Shown here: positions 44,932 through 56,700 of the stretch, one piece after another
Layout of the letters: each line of letters opens with the position of its first letter
Position numbering within the stretch: position 1 is the first letter of the stretch
Origin: Artemisia argyi
Lineage: Eukaryota > Streptophyta > Magnoliopsida > Asterales > Asteraceae
Direction: 5' to 3'
Assembly: GCA_030686995.1 (NCBI GenBank)
Contig: CM060694.1
Span: 90,262,762-90,326,761, forward strand
Length of the DNA stretch: 64,000 nt
Notes under the pieces: generated by a model
The model's database searches: none
Told to the model about the DNA's origin: nothing
The model's input: the letters and a program-made list of their open reading frames with translations, nothing else
Position numbers and translations under genes: made by a program

Positions 44932-47900
44932 ATGCGCACTCGTTCTTCAAGGTCCACTAGCCCATTATGTGAGCTTGTCCAGAAACCTCGAAGACCTCGT
45001 AGACGTTCTGCACCAACAATCAGATCTGAGATCCGTACTGTTGCCTCGCCCACTGTCACCATGGCGGAAGACCGCCCCATGTGTGAGCTTCTCCAAGCAC
45101 CCATCGAGGGTTACGGAGATGCCATTGTTATTCCAGCCATCGTGGCTGATAATTTTGAGCTCAAAATCGGGTTACTCAATCTTGTAACCTCAAGTCAATT
45201 CTACGGTTTTGAGAGGGACGATCCTCATGCTCACATTCGATGGTTCAATAAAATCACTTCGACCATCAAGTACAAAAATGTCCCTTGTGAAGCAATCAAA
45301 CTTCTTCTCTTCCCATTCTCCCTGGAGGGACAAGCCCGGATTTGGCTTGAAAAACAACCTCCTAGATCTATTGAGACATGGGAAGATCTTGTGAAAAAAT
45401 TTGTGAATGAATTCTTCCCACCTTCCAAGACCACGAGTCTTAAGAACGAAATCACCAAGTTCACTCAGAAATATGATGAATCTTTTGGTGAAGCGTGGGA
45501 TCGTTTCAAAGAATTACTTCGCAAATGTCCACATCATGGTTTCTCAGAGTTGATGCAACTCGATACTTTCTACAATGGCGTGAGCCAAGCTGATCAGGAT
45601 TCTCTCAATGCCTCCGCGGGAGGTAATTTCTTGAGTAGAACCACAAAAGAAGCTTTACAGATCATAGAAAACAAGTCCAAGGTCCGCTCTACACGAAGCA
45701 AACCGATTGTTTCTCAAATCAATGCGGTTCCTTCTACTTCATCTTCTGTGGGTCAATCTAGCACGGATGCTAAGCTTGACAAGCTCACTGAAGCGATCCA
45801 AGCTTTGGTTCTCGCCCAAACAAAGAAAGTTTCATTTCCACAACATCCTCCCCCTGCTGAGGTTAAAAAAGTGGAAGTCTGTGTGACTTGTGGTGGGCCG
45901 CATGCCTACTACAATTGCACAACTACTGATGGTACTCCATATGAAGCTCATGTTGTTGTCGGGTCCCAAAATCAAGGAGGCAATCAATACCGCCCTCCTA
46001 CGGACCCGAACTATCGTCCTCACCATTATCCTGGACCTCCCGGTTTTAATCAAAACCAAAATGTCCAAAACCGTGGCCAAAATCAAAATAGAGTGAACCA
46101 AGGTTATCAAAACCAAGGTAACTTCAATCAGGGTCACGGTTTCCAAAATCAAAACCAAGGTTTCCAAAATCAAGGTTTCCAACACCAAAATCAAGGAAAC
46201 TTTAACCGGAACCAAGGTCAGGGTAATTTCAATCCCGGGAACTTTCATGGAAACAATCACCAGAATCAAGGGAATTTCCATCATCAAAACCAAGGAAATT
46301 TCAACCAAGGTCCCAATCTGAACAATCGAGCTCAAAATCTCCCTAATCCGAATCAAGCCATTGTTCCAACCGGGCCTTCATCTGATGAGTTGTTAAAGCA
46401 ATTCATGAAGTCCCAAGAAGAGTTGAACAAGTTGCTGGTCAGCCAGATTTCTGATATCAAGAAGTCTTTAAATGATCGACCCTCGGGCTCAGGTATTACT
46501 TTACCGAGCAACACGATCGCTAAGCCGAGGGGCGATGCTAAGGCGATCACAACACGAAGTGGTGCTTCATATGATGAACCCGCGATTCCTACTACCTCTT
46601 CTCCTTCTCCTCCAAAGGTAGTGGAACGTGAACCTGAGGTGACAAAGGACAAGGTGCAAACTCCTAGCCCACGAAGTACAGCACACATCCAACCTCAGGT
46701 TATTTCTGAAACCAGATGTAAGCCTGCAGTTGTCTTTGAACCACCAGAAACTCCAGTGGACAACCCAAAATCCAAAACTTCTATTCCTTATCCATCACGT
46801 CTCAATGAACAAAAGCTCCGCGAAAAGGCTAGTCACCAAATGGATAAATTTTTCCAAATCTTTCAAGATTTGCACTTTGACATTAGCTTCGCGGACGCTA
46901 TTCTCTTGATGCCCAAGTTTGCATCAACAATCAAAAATCTGTTGAGTAATAAAGAAAAACTCTTTGAGATGGCAAGAACTCCTTTGAATGAGCACTACTC
47001 AGCAGTTCTCTTGAAAAAGCTTCCTGAAAAGCTTGGAGACCCCGGGAAATTTCTCATTCCTTGTACTTTCCCGGGTAGGGTTGAATGCTTCGCCTTAGCT
47101 GATTTAGGTGCTAGCATTAACCTGATGCCATATTCTATGTGGAAGAAACTTTCTCTTCCCGAACTCACTCCCACGTGCATGACTTTAGAGCTTGCCGATC
47201 GTTCGATTTCTCGTCCTCTTGGCATTGCCGAGGACGTATTCGTTAAAGTGGGAAAGTTCCATTTTCCAGCAGATTTTGTGATTGTTGACTTTGATGCCGA
47301 TTCTAGGGTCTCTCTCATTCTTGGAAGGGGATTCCTTAGAACTGGGCGCGCTCTTATCGATGTATTCGAGCATGAGATCACATTGTGTGTTGGAACGGAA
47401 GCCATTACCTTCAACCTAAATCAAACTTCGAGATACTCCTCCAATTATGACTGTGAATCGGTGAACCAAATAGATGTCATCGATGTTGCTGCTGAGGAGT
47501 ATGCTCAAGAGATTTTAGGTTTCATTGATGATTCTTCGAGTGAAAACCTCACTCATTCTTCTCATCCCATCATTACCAATTCTTCTCCTTCCCTCACTCC
47601 GTTTGAGGGAAGTGACTTCATCTTAGAAGAAATTGAGGCCTTTCTCAAAAGTGACTCGATTCCCGATGGAATCGATAACCAAGAGATTGACCCCGAGAGG
47701 GATATTCTCCTGCTTGAGAAGTTATTAAACGAAGATCCCTCTCCTCTTCCTGTTCTACCACAACAACTTCATAAAGAGGAAGTCAAAAATGTTGAGAAAA
47801 CTGATGACTTTCCTGAGGTTGAACTTAAGGACTTGCCGCCTCATCTTGAATATGCATTTCTGGAGGGTGATGATAAATTGACCGTCATAATTGCTAAAGA

Positions 47901-48749
47901 CTTAAGTGTTGAGGAAAAGGCTGCTCTCATAAAGGTTTTGAAGTCTCATAAACAAGCAATTGCTTGGCGACTCTCCGACATCAAGGGCATTGACCCTAAA
48001 TTTTGTACTCACAAGATTTTAATGGAGGACGACTTCAAACCTGCAGTCCAACAACAAAGAAGGGTGAATCCAAAAATCCACGAGGTTATCAAACAAGAAG
48101 TTTTAAAACTTCTTGATGCCGGATTGATTTACCCTATCTCGGACAGTCCTTGGGTTAGCCCAATTCATTGTGTTCCTAAAAAGGGTGGCATTACTGTTGT
48201 CACAAATGAGGAGAATGAGTTGATTCCAACTCGTTTGGTTATGGGTTGGCGTGTCTGCATTGACTATCGTAAGTTAAATGACGCCACCCGTAAAGATCAT
48301 TTTCCTCTGCCCTTTATGGATCAGATGCTCGAGAGATTAGCGGGGAATGAGTACTATTGCTTCCTCGATGGTTTCTCGGGTTACTTTCAGATTCCCATTG
48401 ATCCGCAAGATCAGGAAAAGACCACTTTCAAGTGCCCCTATGGAACTTTTGCGTATAAACGTATGCCATTTGGCTTATGTAATGCTCCGGGCACGTTTCA
48501 AAGATGTATGATGGCCATATTTTCCGACATGATCGGGAAAACTATGGAGGTCTTTATGGACGATTTTTCGGTCATTGGGGATTCGTTCCAATCCTGTCTC
48601 TCCCATTTAGACAGCATGCTAAAACGTTGTGAAGACAAAAAGTTATGTCTAAATTGGGAGAAGAGTCACTTTATGGTCAAAGAGGGCATTCTCCTCGGCC
48701 ATAAAATTTCAAAGAACGGGATTGAGGTTGACAGAGCCAAAGTGGACGT
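44932..48749 (+). CDS. gag-pol: Athila-1 gag-pol, 5' part (cut by Athila-2)
   Basis: Open for 1272 codons from MRTRSSRSTSP, with the same GTGCATGCGCAC start context as Athila-2. The gag domain lies at about residues 80-250 (LLFPFSLEGQARIWLEKQPP ... LKNEITKFTQKYDESFGEAW). The zinc knuckle CVTCGGPHAYYNC (about 316-328) has the shortened spacing CX2CX3HX4C. A Gln/Asn/Gly-rich tract spans about 360-480 (FNQNQNVQNRGQNQN). The protease motif [11 protein letters not shown] is at about 722. RT carries [46 protein letters not shown] and an intact catalytic FMDDFSV at about 1208. The frame is interrupted after KVDV: Athila-2 begins at 48750 and a stop follows at 48754-48756. It resumes in register at 63923, so the break is the insertion alone. 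Confidence 0.92.
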
Positions 48750-51700
48750 TGATTGAGCCCGAACCGTCAGATTATTATTGACCAAGGTCAATAAGTCAAA
48801 GATAGCCTAGAATCAATACTCCGGTGATAGTGTAGTGTTTCCCCGGGTCGTTAAAGTCCCGACGAGATTGAAATGGTGCTTTTGGAATCGTTTATGAGTG
48901 AGTGGGACTGAGGACAGTAGCCCAGATGATATGGAATTGATTTTGCTACTGTTATTTTGGTATTGGTACACAGATATAATATTCACAATAATCAGATACC
49001 AGATATATGCACAAATTCACAATTAAGATCACGTATCGGACTGGAAAAGTGGGTTTTTGGTAATTATCAAACTACAGGGGGTGCTTTTGACACTTTTCAA
49101 ATCTTAAAATTAAAAATGAAAATGAAAATATAAAAGTGATTAAAATACTATTAAAATATTGATTGAATTAATTAAACTATTTAAAATCTAAATTAAAATC
49201 TAATTTAAATAAACTAAAAATGACAAATAATTTAAATTAAACTAAAAATTAACAAAAATATTTTCTAAACCTAAATTAGAACTTTAAGAAAATATAAAAA
49301 ATTAAAAATAATATTTTTGTCTTTTTGTGGTTTTGTTATTAATTAAAAACTATTTAACTTAATTAAACTAATTAAAATACTTTTAATTTATATTAATACT
49401 AAATTAACTTAGAAAATTAAGATAAAATTTATAAAATTACTTAACCATCACTGGAATCCTACAAAATTATAAAAACTCTAAAAATTATGTTTTAAGATTA
49501 AACAACTAATTATTTACCTTTTAATTAACTTAAGTCTATTTTAAACAAATAAAATAAGGAAAATAGAAAATGAACAGTAGAATCTCAAATTATATTTTCT
49601 AAAAACTTATTAGACTATATTAGAGCTAGGAAAAATATAAAAACTAAGTTTAACCTTATAAAAACTAAATAATCTATTTAATACTTGATATTAATTAATA
49701 ATAAAGAAAATTAAAATTAAATCTAATTAACACTAAATGACAAAATAAAAATCTGAAAAAATTATAAAAATTACTTTACTATATAAGGTATTTAATAAAA
49801 ATATAAAAACACTAGTGACTTAATTAAAATATAAAAATGAAAATTAAAATTAACTTGAATTAAATAGAAAGTATCACTTACTTTAACTTTGATTTTTTTG
49901 GATTTTTCTTTTTCAGAACTACTTAATACCTTAAAATGACAAACTTTTATGAAAACACTTTTAAAATTAGCTTATTAATAAGCTGTACACACCCCCTTGT
50001 CTTAAACAGTTGACTTTGGTTGACTGTTTGGTCAATCTGGGTCAAATGGCTTTGGGTGGGGTCCACAATGTTAAAACTTGATACAAATAAACTAAATAAG
50101 CTTAAATAAGCCAGAAGCAACAAGAAATGAGCACAATTAAGCTGTTTAAAGGGAAATAAGCACTTTGCACAATTAAACTGAACGCAGAACTGGGGACAAT
50201 CTTGGTGAGCAATTTCAGGTGGGGTCCACTGGGCTGGAGGTCAAACAAAAGGTCAAAGGTGAGACTCTGGTAAGAGGGGGGTTGAAGGAACCTAACTAGA
50301 GGGTGTGGGACCCACTGAGGGGTTCACAAAACACCACCAAAGTGATGGTGGTGACTGGGTATCTGGGTGAGCAGGGCACACCTTTGCCCTGCAAGTCACT
50401 TTGAGGGTCTGTGGGACCCAGGTTAATTTTTCTAAAAATGAAATGAAGGTATAATCTCAAAGATGAGCTGGTAGGAAACTAAACCTCAAAATCTCACAAT
50501 CCCAAATAAATCACAAAATTCAGAAATGAACAAGCAAGTTTGGTGAAAACTGAGAACAAGTATTTTTGACTTTTTTGATTAATGCCTATAGTTGACTAAT
50601 CTAAACTTTAATCCTACCTAGCTGCTTGATTATGATGTTTTAAGATGTTTTAAGCTCAAATTACCCTAAACCACTCAAATGTGATTGGAAATGGGGACTG
50701 AGCCACACTTTAACCAATCAAAGAGGGTGTAATGAGGACTGTTTCTAAGATGTTGACTTTTTAATGAACATAGCTGGTATTTTATTGTTATTATGAGCTA
50801 ATTTGATACTAAGAAACCTAAGTGAGCAACAATTAATGACCAGAACCAAATTGAACACTCAGAAACACACAAATCCAAACACTACTTAATGTGACAGATT
50901 ATCTAGGAAATGATGCAATCTACCTCTAATATCCAACCTAATGATCTAGATAACTATTCTAATGTTAATAGAAACTGAAATGAACAATTAAATGTACTAG
51001 TGATCAACAGATAACAACAGAGAGTGAAAACTGAATAGCAAACTTACAACTGCCTTCCAAGCAAACTTCCAAAGTGCCAAAGACCACAAAACCAATTCCT
51101 AATGAACCTCCACAGGTTCTCTAACCCAGGGACATCCAAAGTACTCCCTGCTCCAGCTTAGTGACCATGACCATTGAGTTTGACTTTAGTTGACTATTTT
51201 TGGTATTTTGAGCTTTTGATTACTAAACTGCTTTTACTGATTATTAATAGCTTTAATAAGCTATATGGGAGCTTACATGAGCCTATAAGTCCATATCATT
51301 ACACAGAAAGAACTAATAAGCTTAATCTAAATATTGAAATTGAAACAGAACAGCTAAAGTTGAATTAGTAATGAAAACTTAAAATTGATTGATTGAAATA
51401 AGTTACAATACACTTAGGAAGGGAAATGAACAGCTTAAAAGCTTAATATTACACTACAAATTTAAATTGCATAATAACGACATACAATAAACTAAATTAA
51501 TTAACTATTTCTTCCTTGTGCTCCCTCTTCTATTTATAGCTCCAAATTAGGGTTCCCATATGCATTGCCATCATTTCCCACCTCCTCTGATAACTTTTGG
51601 TCCACTAATGAGTTTACACGTATTTTGGCGCCAAAAGGTGTTTCTTCAAATTGCTTCTGATAACGTGTAATGGGGAGGGTGCATTAAATGTGGTGTGAAA

Positions 51701-52613
51701 GGGTAGGTATAGGGAGGTGGTAGCATTAATTGTGGGGGGTCATTGCTTGTGATTGGTGGAGAGGGGAAGCTGAGCAAGTGGTGGTGTTGTGGGGGACGTC
51801 TGAGAGGGAAAGGGGAAGGAGTTGACTCGGTTTGACCGAGGGGTGTTATTTAAAACGGTTTAGGGGATTGGGTGGGCTAAGGGTTGGACTGGGTAATTAT
51901 TTTGGGCCCAAGATGGATTGTATTGTTGGATTGGACTTGGGATAGTTTATGGAGTAGTATTTGTTTATGTCCGGATTTGGTTTATTACACAAGGACCTAT
52001 TTTGTAATTTCGGGAAAGTTGGGGGTTGGGTTTTGGCATGTTCTTAATTTGTTTTCAAGGGTGTAATATTCCAATGATGAATAGTATGAGGTTTTATTTT
52101 GAATTTTTCACTTTTTAAAACCCTAGGGACTAAATCTGCCAATTCACCAAACTTCAGGGACCTGACTTGTATTTTCACCAAACTTTCTACCCAGGGACCA
52201 AACCTGTCATAAGAGATTAGTGCAAGGACAAAATTTGTTTTTCTCAAAGTTTTTCATATCCCAGGGACCATTTTTGACAATTTTCAAAGTTCAGGGACTA
52301 AACTTGACATTTTGTGAAACTTTTCACCAAAGGACTATTCATGTAACTTTTTGATTTATAAAGGCCTTTGGTGACTTTTTCAAGTTTTTAGAAAGACCAG
52401 GGACTAGATTTGACAACTTTTGAAAGTTGGGGGACTGAAACTGCCAATTATGCAAACTTTGTGCGTTTTTCATCTGTTTTTGGTATTTTTGCATTTGAGA
52501 CATGTAAAACACTTTCCTGGGATATTTTCACTATTTTGATTCATTATTGAGTGTTTTTGGATGTTTTGGCAGTTCAGAAATGGTAAAAATGATGAGTATT
52601 TACACACTCATCA
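48750..52613 (-). repeat. 3' LTR of Athila-2
   Basis: 3864 bp. In element direction it begins TGATGAGTGTGTAAATACTC and ends GGGCTCAATCA. It has an E2F-like palindrome at 51624-51635 and a TATA box (CTATAAATAG, minus) at 51539-51530. Length exceeds the other LTR by a 12-bp and a 1-bp indel plus four terminal bases. Confidence 0.93.
51624..51635. promoter_or_regulatory. E2F-like palindrome in Athila-2 3' LTR
   Basis: TTTGGCGCCAAA, about 85 bp upstream of the TATA box in element direction. It is the third of four copies in the window. Confidence 0.6.
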
Positions 52614-52625
52614 ATCCCCCACACT
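52614..52625 (-). other. Athila-2 polypurine tract
   Basis: On the minus strand AGTGTGGGGGAT abuts the 3' LTR start TGATGAG. Confidence 0.8.
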
Positions 52626-53732
52626 AAAACATTGCTAGTCCCTAGCAATCTTTTGGGAAAAACTTAATGGATTTGAAACTCTTTACCAAAAGCCATCACT
52701 TCTGGAGTAGCCAGGTGTAAGAATTGTGGCACACCTGATAACCGTGTGATTTTGAGCAAACCACCAGCTGTCAACGGATTTGATTTGTCTTTACCAAAAG
52801 CCGTTTGCTTCTGGACTAGCCAGCATCTTGATGGACTAAGTCAACATCTTGGTGAGCTGAATACCAATTATGGATTTTCCACTGCCTTTACCACAAGCCA
52901 TAATCTTGTGGGCTAGCCAACTCATTTGCTTATGAGGATGCGGGGGAGCTGAGGAACCATGCAATTTTTGGCAAACTGCCAGCCATCAACGGGTTTGAGA
53001 TGTCTTTACCAAGAGCCGTTTGCTCCTGGACAAGCCAATCCCTTTGTCATTTAGACTTTGGCGGACTGATAACCACAAAAATTTTAGAATAAAGTGAAAA
53101 ATTTTTAAAAATTTTGGCCTAAAATGGGGGTACTTGGAAAGTTTTGTGATAAAATTCGTAAGAATTTCCCCCCCCCCCCCCCACACTAGAACTGAATATT
53201 GTCCTCAATATTCAAAGTCCCGGCTATTATGCCGAATCTCTGAACGGGAAAAGCTAATATTCGATTCTAACTGTGGAAATTTCTATTTTTCACTTTATTT
53301 TATCTGTACATACAATTTTTTTTTTTTTTTTTGAATCACTACCTCCCAGGCTTGTGTCAGTTTTACCACGCTAGCTAATCACTTGTGAATGATTAACTGT
53401 AATAAATTTGCCCTGACAGCTCGGGAGTTGAATGATAAAGTATATAATAAACATACACCTCCCAGGCTTATGTCAGGTTTACCACGCTAGCTAATCACTT
53501 GTGAATGATTAACTGTAATAAATTTGCCCTGACAGCCCGGGAGTTGATATAATATACATACAAAACATGATTATTGAATTTTGAAACATATTTACTTTTG
53601 AAACGGTGGGGGATGGCCACTCCCCCACACTAGGGTGGTAGAAAGTAGAAAGAAGTCAGAAATACGGGTGAAAACCCATATATGCTGCTAATTTTTGTTC
53701 ACCGAGTCACTAGCTTGACTCGATCCCCGAAT
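52626..53732 (-). other. non-coding region of Athila-2 between pol and 3' LTR
   Basis: About 1.1 kb where some Athila elements have an env-like gene; no ORF of note is found. It holds three degenerate units at about 52690-53050, each with a phrase like TTTACCAAAAGCCGTTTGCT and then GGACTAGCCA. It also holds a C run (53167-53182), a T run (53318-53332) and the paired hairpin repeats at 53341-53547. Confidence 0.7.
53341..53547. repeat. two ~91-bp direct repeats, each able to form a hairpin
   Basis: Copies at 53341-53431 and 53457-53547 differ at only a few sites. Each starts ACCTCCCAGGCTT.TGTCAG and ends CTGACAGCYCGGGAG, so the ends of a copy are imperfect reverse complements. The core CGCTAGCTAATCACTTGTGA is identical in both. 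Confidence 0.85.
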
Positions 53733-56700
53733 TCATTGGTCCATGGGGAAAGTTTGGAGATCCGGGACAACCATGGGTGGTGTGTCCTCTCCAAAATAAT
53801 GTTTCAATCTATGACCATTCACTTTGAAGTTGGGACCTTCGGGTTGAGATAACTCAACAGTCCCGTATGGGTATACTTTAGCAATAGTGAATGGTCCAGT
53901 CCATCGGGTTTTTAATTTCCCCGAGAAGATCTTTAATCTTGAGTTGAAAAGAAGGACTCTGTCACCGACGTTGAAAACGCGGTTCTTAATCTTAGAGTCG
54001 TGAATCTTCTTTGTCTTTTCTTTGTAGATCAAAGAGTTCTCGTAGGCTTGATCACGAAGTTCATTTAATTCATTGATTTGAACCTTACGGTGATCACCCG
54101 CTTTATGAAGGTCGTAGTTTGCATGTTTCAAGGCCCAGTAGGCTTTGTGCTCGAGCTCGATTGGTAAATGACACGCCTTCCCGTATACAAGCTTGTATGG
54201 AGTACACCCGATGGGTGTTTTGTAAGCTGTACGGAAGGCCCAGAGTGCATCATCTAGTTTATCCGACCAGGAAGCACGGTTTTCACCTACTGTCCTCTCA
54301 AGAATCCGTTTTATACCACGGTTGGAAACCTCCACCTGCCCACTTGTTTGGGGGTGATACGCGGTAGAAAGACGATGAGTAACACCGTACTTAAGCATGA
54401 CTTTTGCAAATTGATCATTGCAAAAGTGAGTACCGCGATCACTAATGATGGCACGTGGGGTTCCAAAACGAGCAAAGAGGGATTTCAAGAATTTCACAAC
54501 TACTCGGGCATCGTTAGTGGGTAAGGCCTTAGCCTCAACCCATTTTGACAAGTAGTCAACAGCCACGAGTATGTATTTGTTTCCACGAGAAGATGGGAAT
54601 GGCCCCATAAAGTCAATGCCCCAGACGTCAAAGATTTCACAAACTTGAATAGCATTTTGCGGCATTTCGTTCTTTTGTGAAATATTCCCGTGGCGCTGAC
54701 AAGCATCACAGGCTTTGACTAACTCGTGGGCATCCTTATAGATTGTGGGCCAATAGAAACCGGAATCAAACACCTTTTTGGCGGTGTAGTTAGGACTATG
54801 GTGGCCCCCGGTGGGTCCAGCATGGCAAGCCTTGAGAATATCAGTGGCTTCCTGTCCGTATACACATCGCCTGATGACTTGATCGGCACAGATTTTGAAG
54901 AGGAAGGGGTCGTCCCAGAAGTAATGTTTAACGTCTTTGAAGAATTTTTTCTTTTGTTGGGACGTCAACCCCTTCACTATGAAGTTACCCGCACGGTAAT
55001 TTGCAAAGTCGGCAAACCATGGGGTAGTAGAGTCACCACGAAAAGCAACCGCATTGAGTGTCTCGAGAGGAAATGTTTCATTTATTTCCTTTTTCTCGGA
55101 CACATCTTGATGAGGGTTCTCTAATCGTGAGAGATGATCAGCAGCAAGGTTCTCGGCTCCTTTTTTATCACGGATAATGATATCAAATTCCTGAAGGAGG
55201 AGAACCCAATGGAGAAGCCTCGGCTTTGCATCTTGTTTTGCAAATAGGTATTTCAAAGCCGAGTGATCTGTGTACACTACGCATTTAGTCAAGATTAGGT
55301 ATGACCGGAATTTCTCGAAGGCATACACCACAGCTAGGAGTTCTTTTTCAATGGTGGTGTAATGACCTTGAGCCTCAGTCATAGTTTTGCTTGCGTAGTG
55401 TATGGGCTGAAAGTATTTTGCTTTTCGTTGCCCCAAGACCGCACCTATGGCAAAATCACTAGCATCGCACATAAGCTCAAAAGGTTGGTCCCAATCGGGG
55501 GCAACAAGAATCGGTGCCTCGGTAAGCTTTTTCTTTAATGTTTCAAAAGCTTCGATGCACTCAGGAGAGAAGATGAAAGGAGCATCCTTCTCGAGGAGAT
55601 GGGTCATAGGCCGGGCAATCTTAGAAAAATCTTGGATAAACCTACGGTAGAAGCCGGCATGACCCAAAAAGCTCCTAACACCTTTTACGGTGGTGGGATG
55701 AGGTAACTTAGCGATGACATCAATTTTGGCTCTGTCAACCTCAATCCCCTTTTTTGAAATTTTATGGCCGAGGACAATGCCCTCCTTGACCATAAAGTGG
55801 CTCTTCTCCCAGTTGAGACTTAGATTCGTTTCTTTGCAACGTTTAAGCATCTGTTCCAAGTGGGAGAGGCAAGTCTGAAATGAATCCCCGATGACTGAAA
55901 AGTCATCCATGAATACCTCCATAGTTTTCCCGATCATGTCGGAAAAAATAGACATCATGCACCTCTGGAACGTGCCTGGTGCATTACATAAGCCGAAAGG
56001 CATACGTCTGTAAGCAAAAGTTCTGTAGGGGCATGTGAAGGTAGTCTTCTCTTGATCCTGGGGATCAATGGGGATTTGGAAGTAACCCGAGAAGCCATCG
56101 AGGAAGCAGTAGTATTCATTCCCCGCAAGTCTTTCGAGCATTTGGTCCATAAAAGGGAGAGGAAAATGGTCTTTACGGGTGGCTTCATTTAACTTTCGAT
56201 AGTCAATACAAACACGCCAACCCGTGACCAAACGAGTTGGAATCAACTCGTTATCCTCGTTGGTGACAACGGTAATGCCACCCTTTTTGGGAACACAATG
56301 AATTGGGCTAACCCAAGGACTGTCGGATATAGGGTAAATCAATCCCGCATCAAGAAGTTTAAGAACTTCTTGTTTGATAACTTCGTGGATTTTGGGATTT
56401 ACCCTTCTCTGATGTTGCACAGCTGGTTTAAAGTCATCCTCCATTAAGATTTTATGAGTACAAAAGTTCGGGCTTATGCCCTTAATGTCGGAGAGTTTCC
56501 AAGCAATTGCTTGCTTGTTTGACTTAAGAACCTTTAGGAGTGCAACCTTTTCCTCATCTTTTAAGTCTTTGGCAATAATGACGGGTAATTTATTATCACC
56601 CTCCAGAAATGCATATTCTAGATGAGGAGGCAAGTCCTTGAGCTCAACCTCGGGAAAGTCTTCAGTTATTTCAACATTTTTTACTTCCGCTTTATGAAGT

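Noticed and set aside
48750..48756. Genuine end of Athila-1 gag-pol at the TGA
   Set aside because: The stop belongs to the inserted Athila-2 LTR; the frame resumes in register at 63923.
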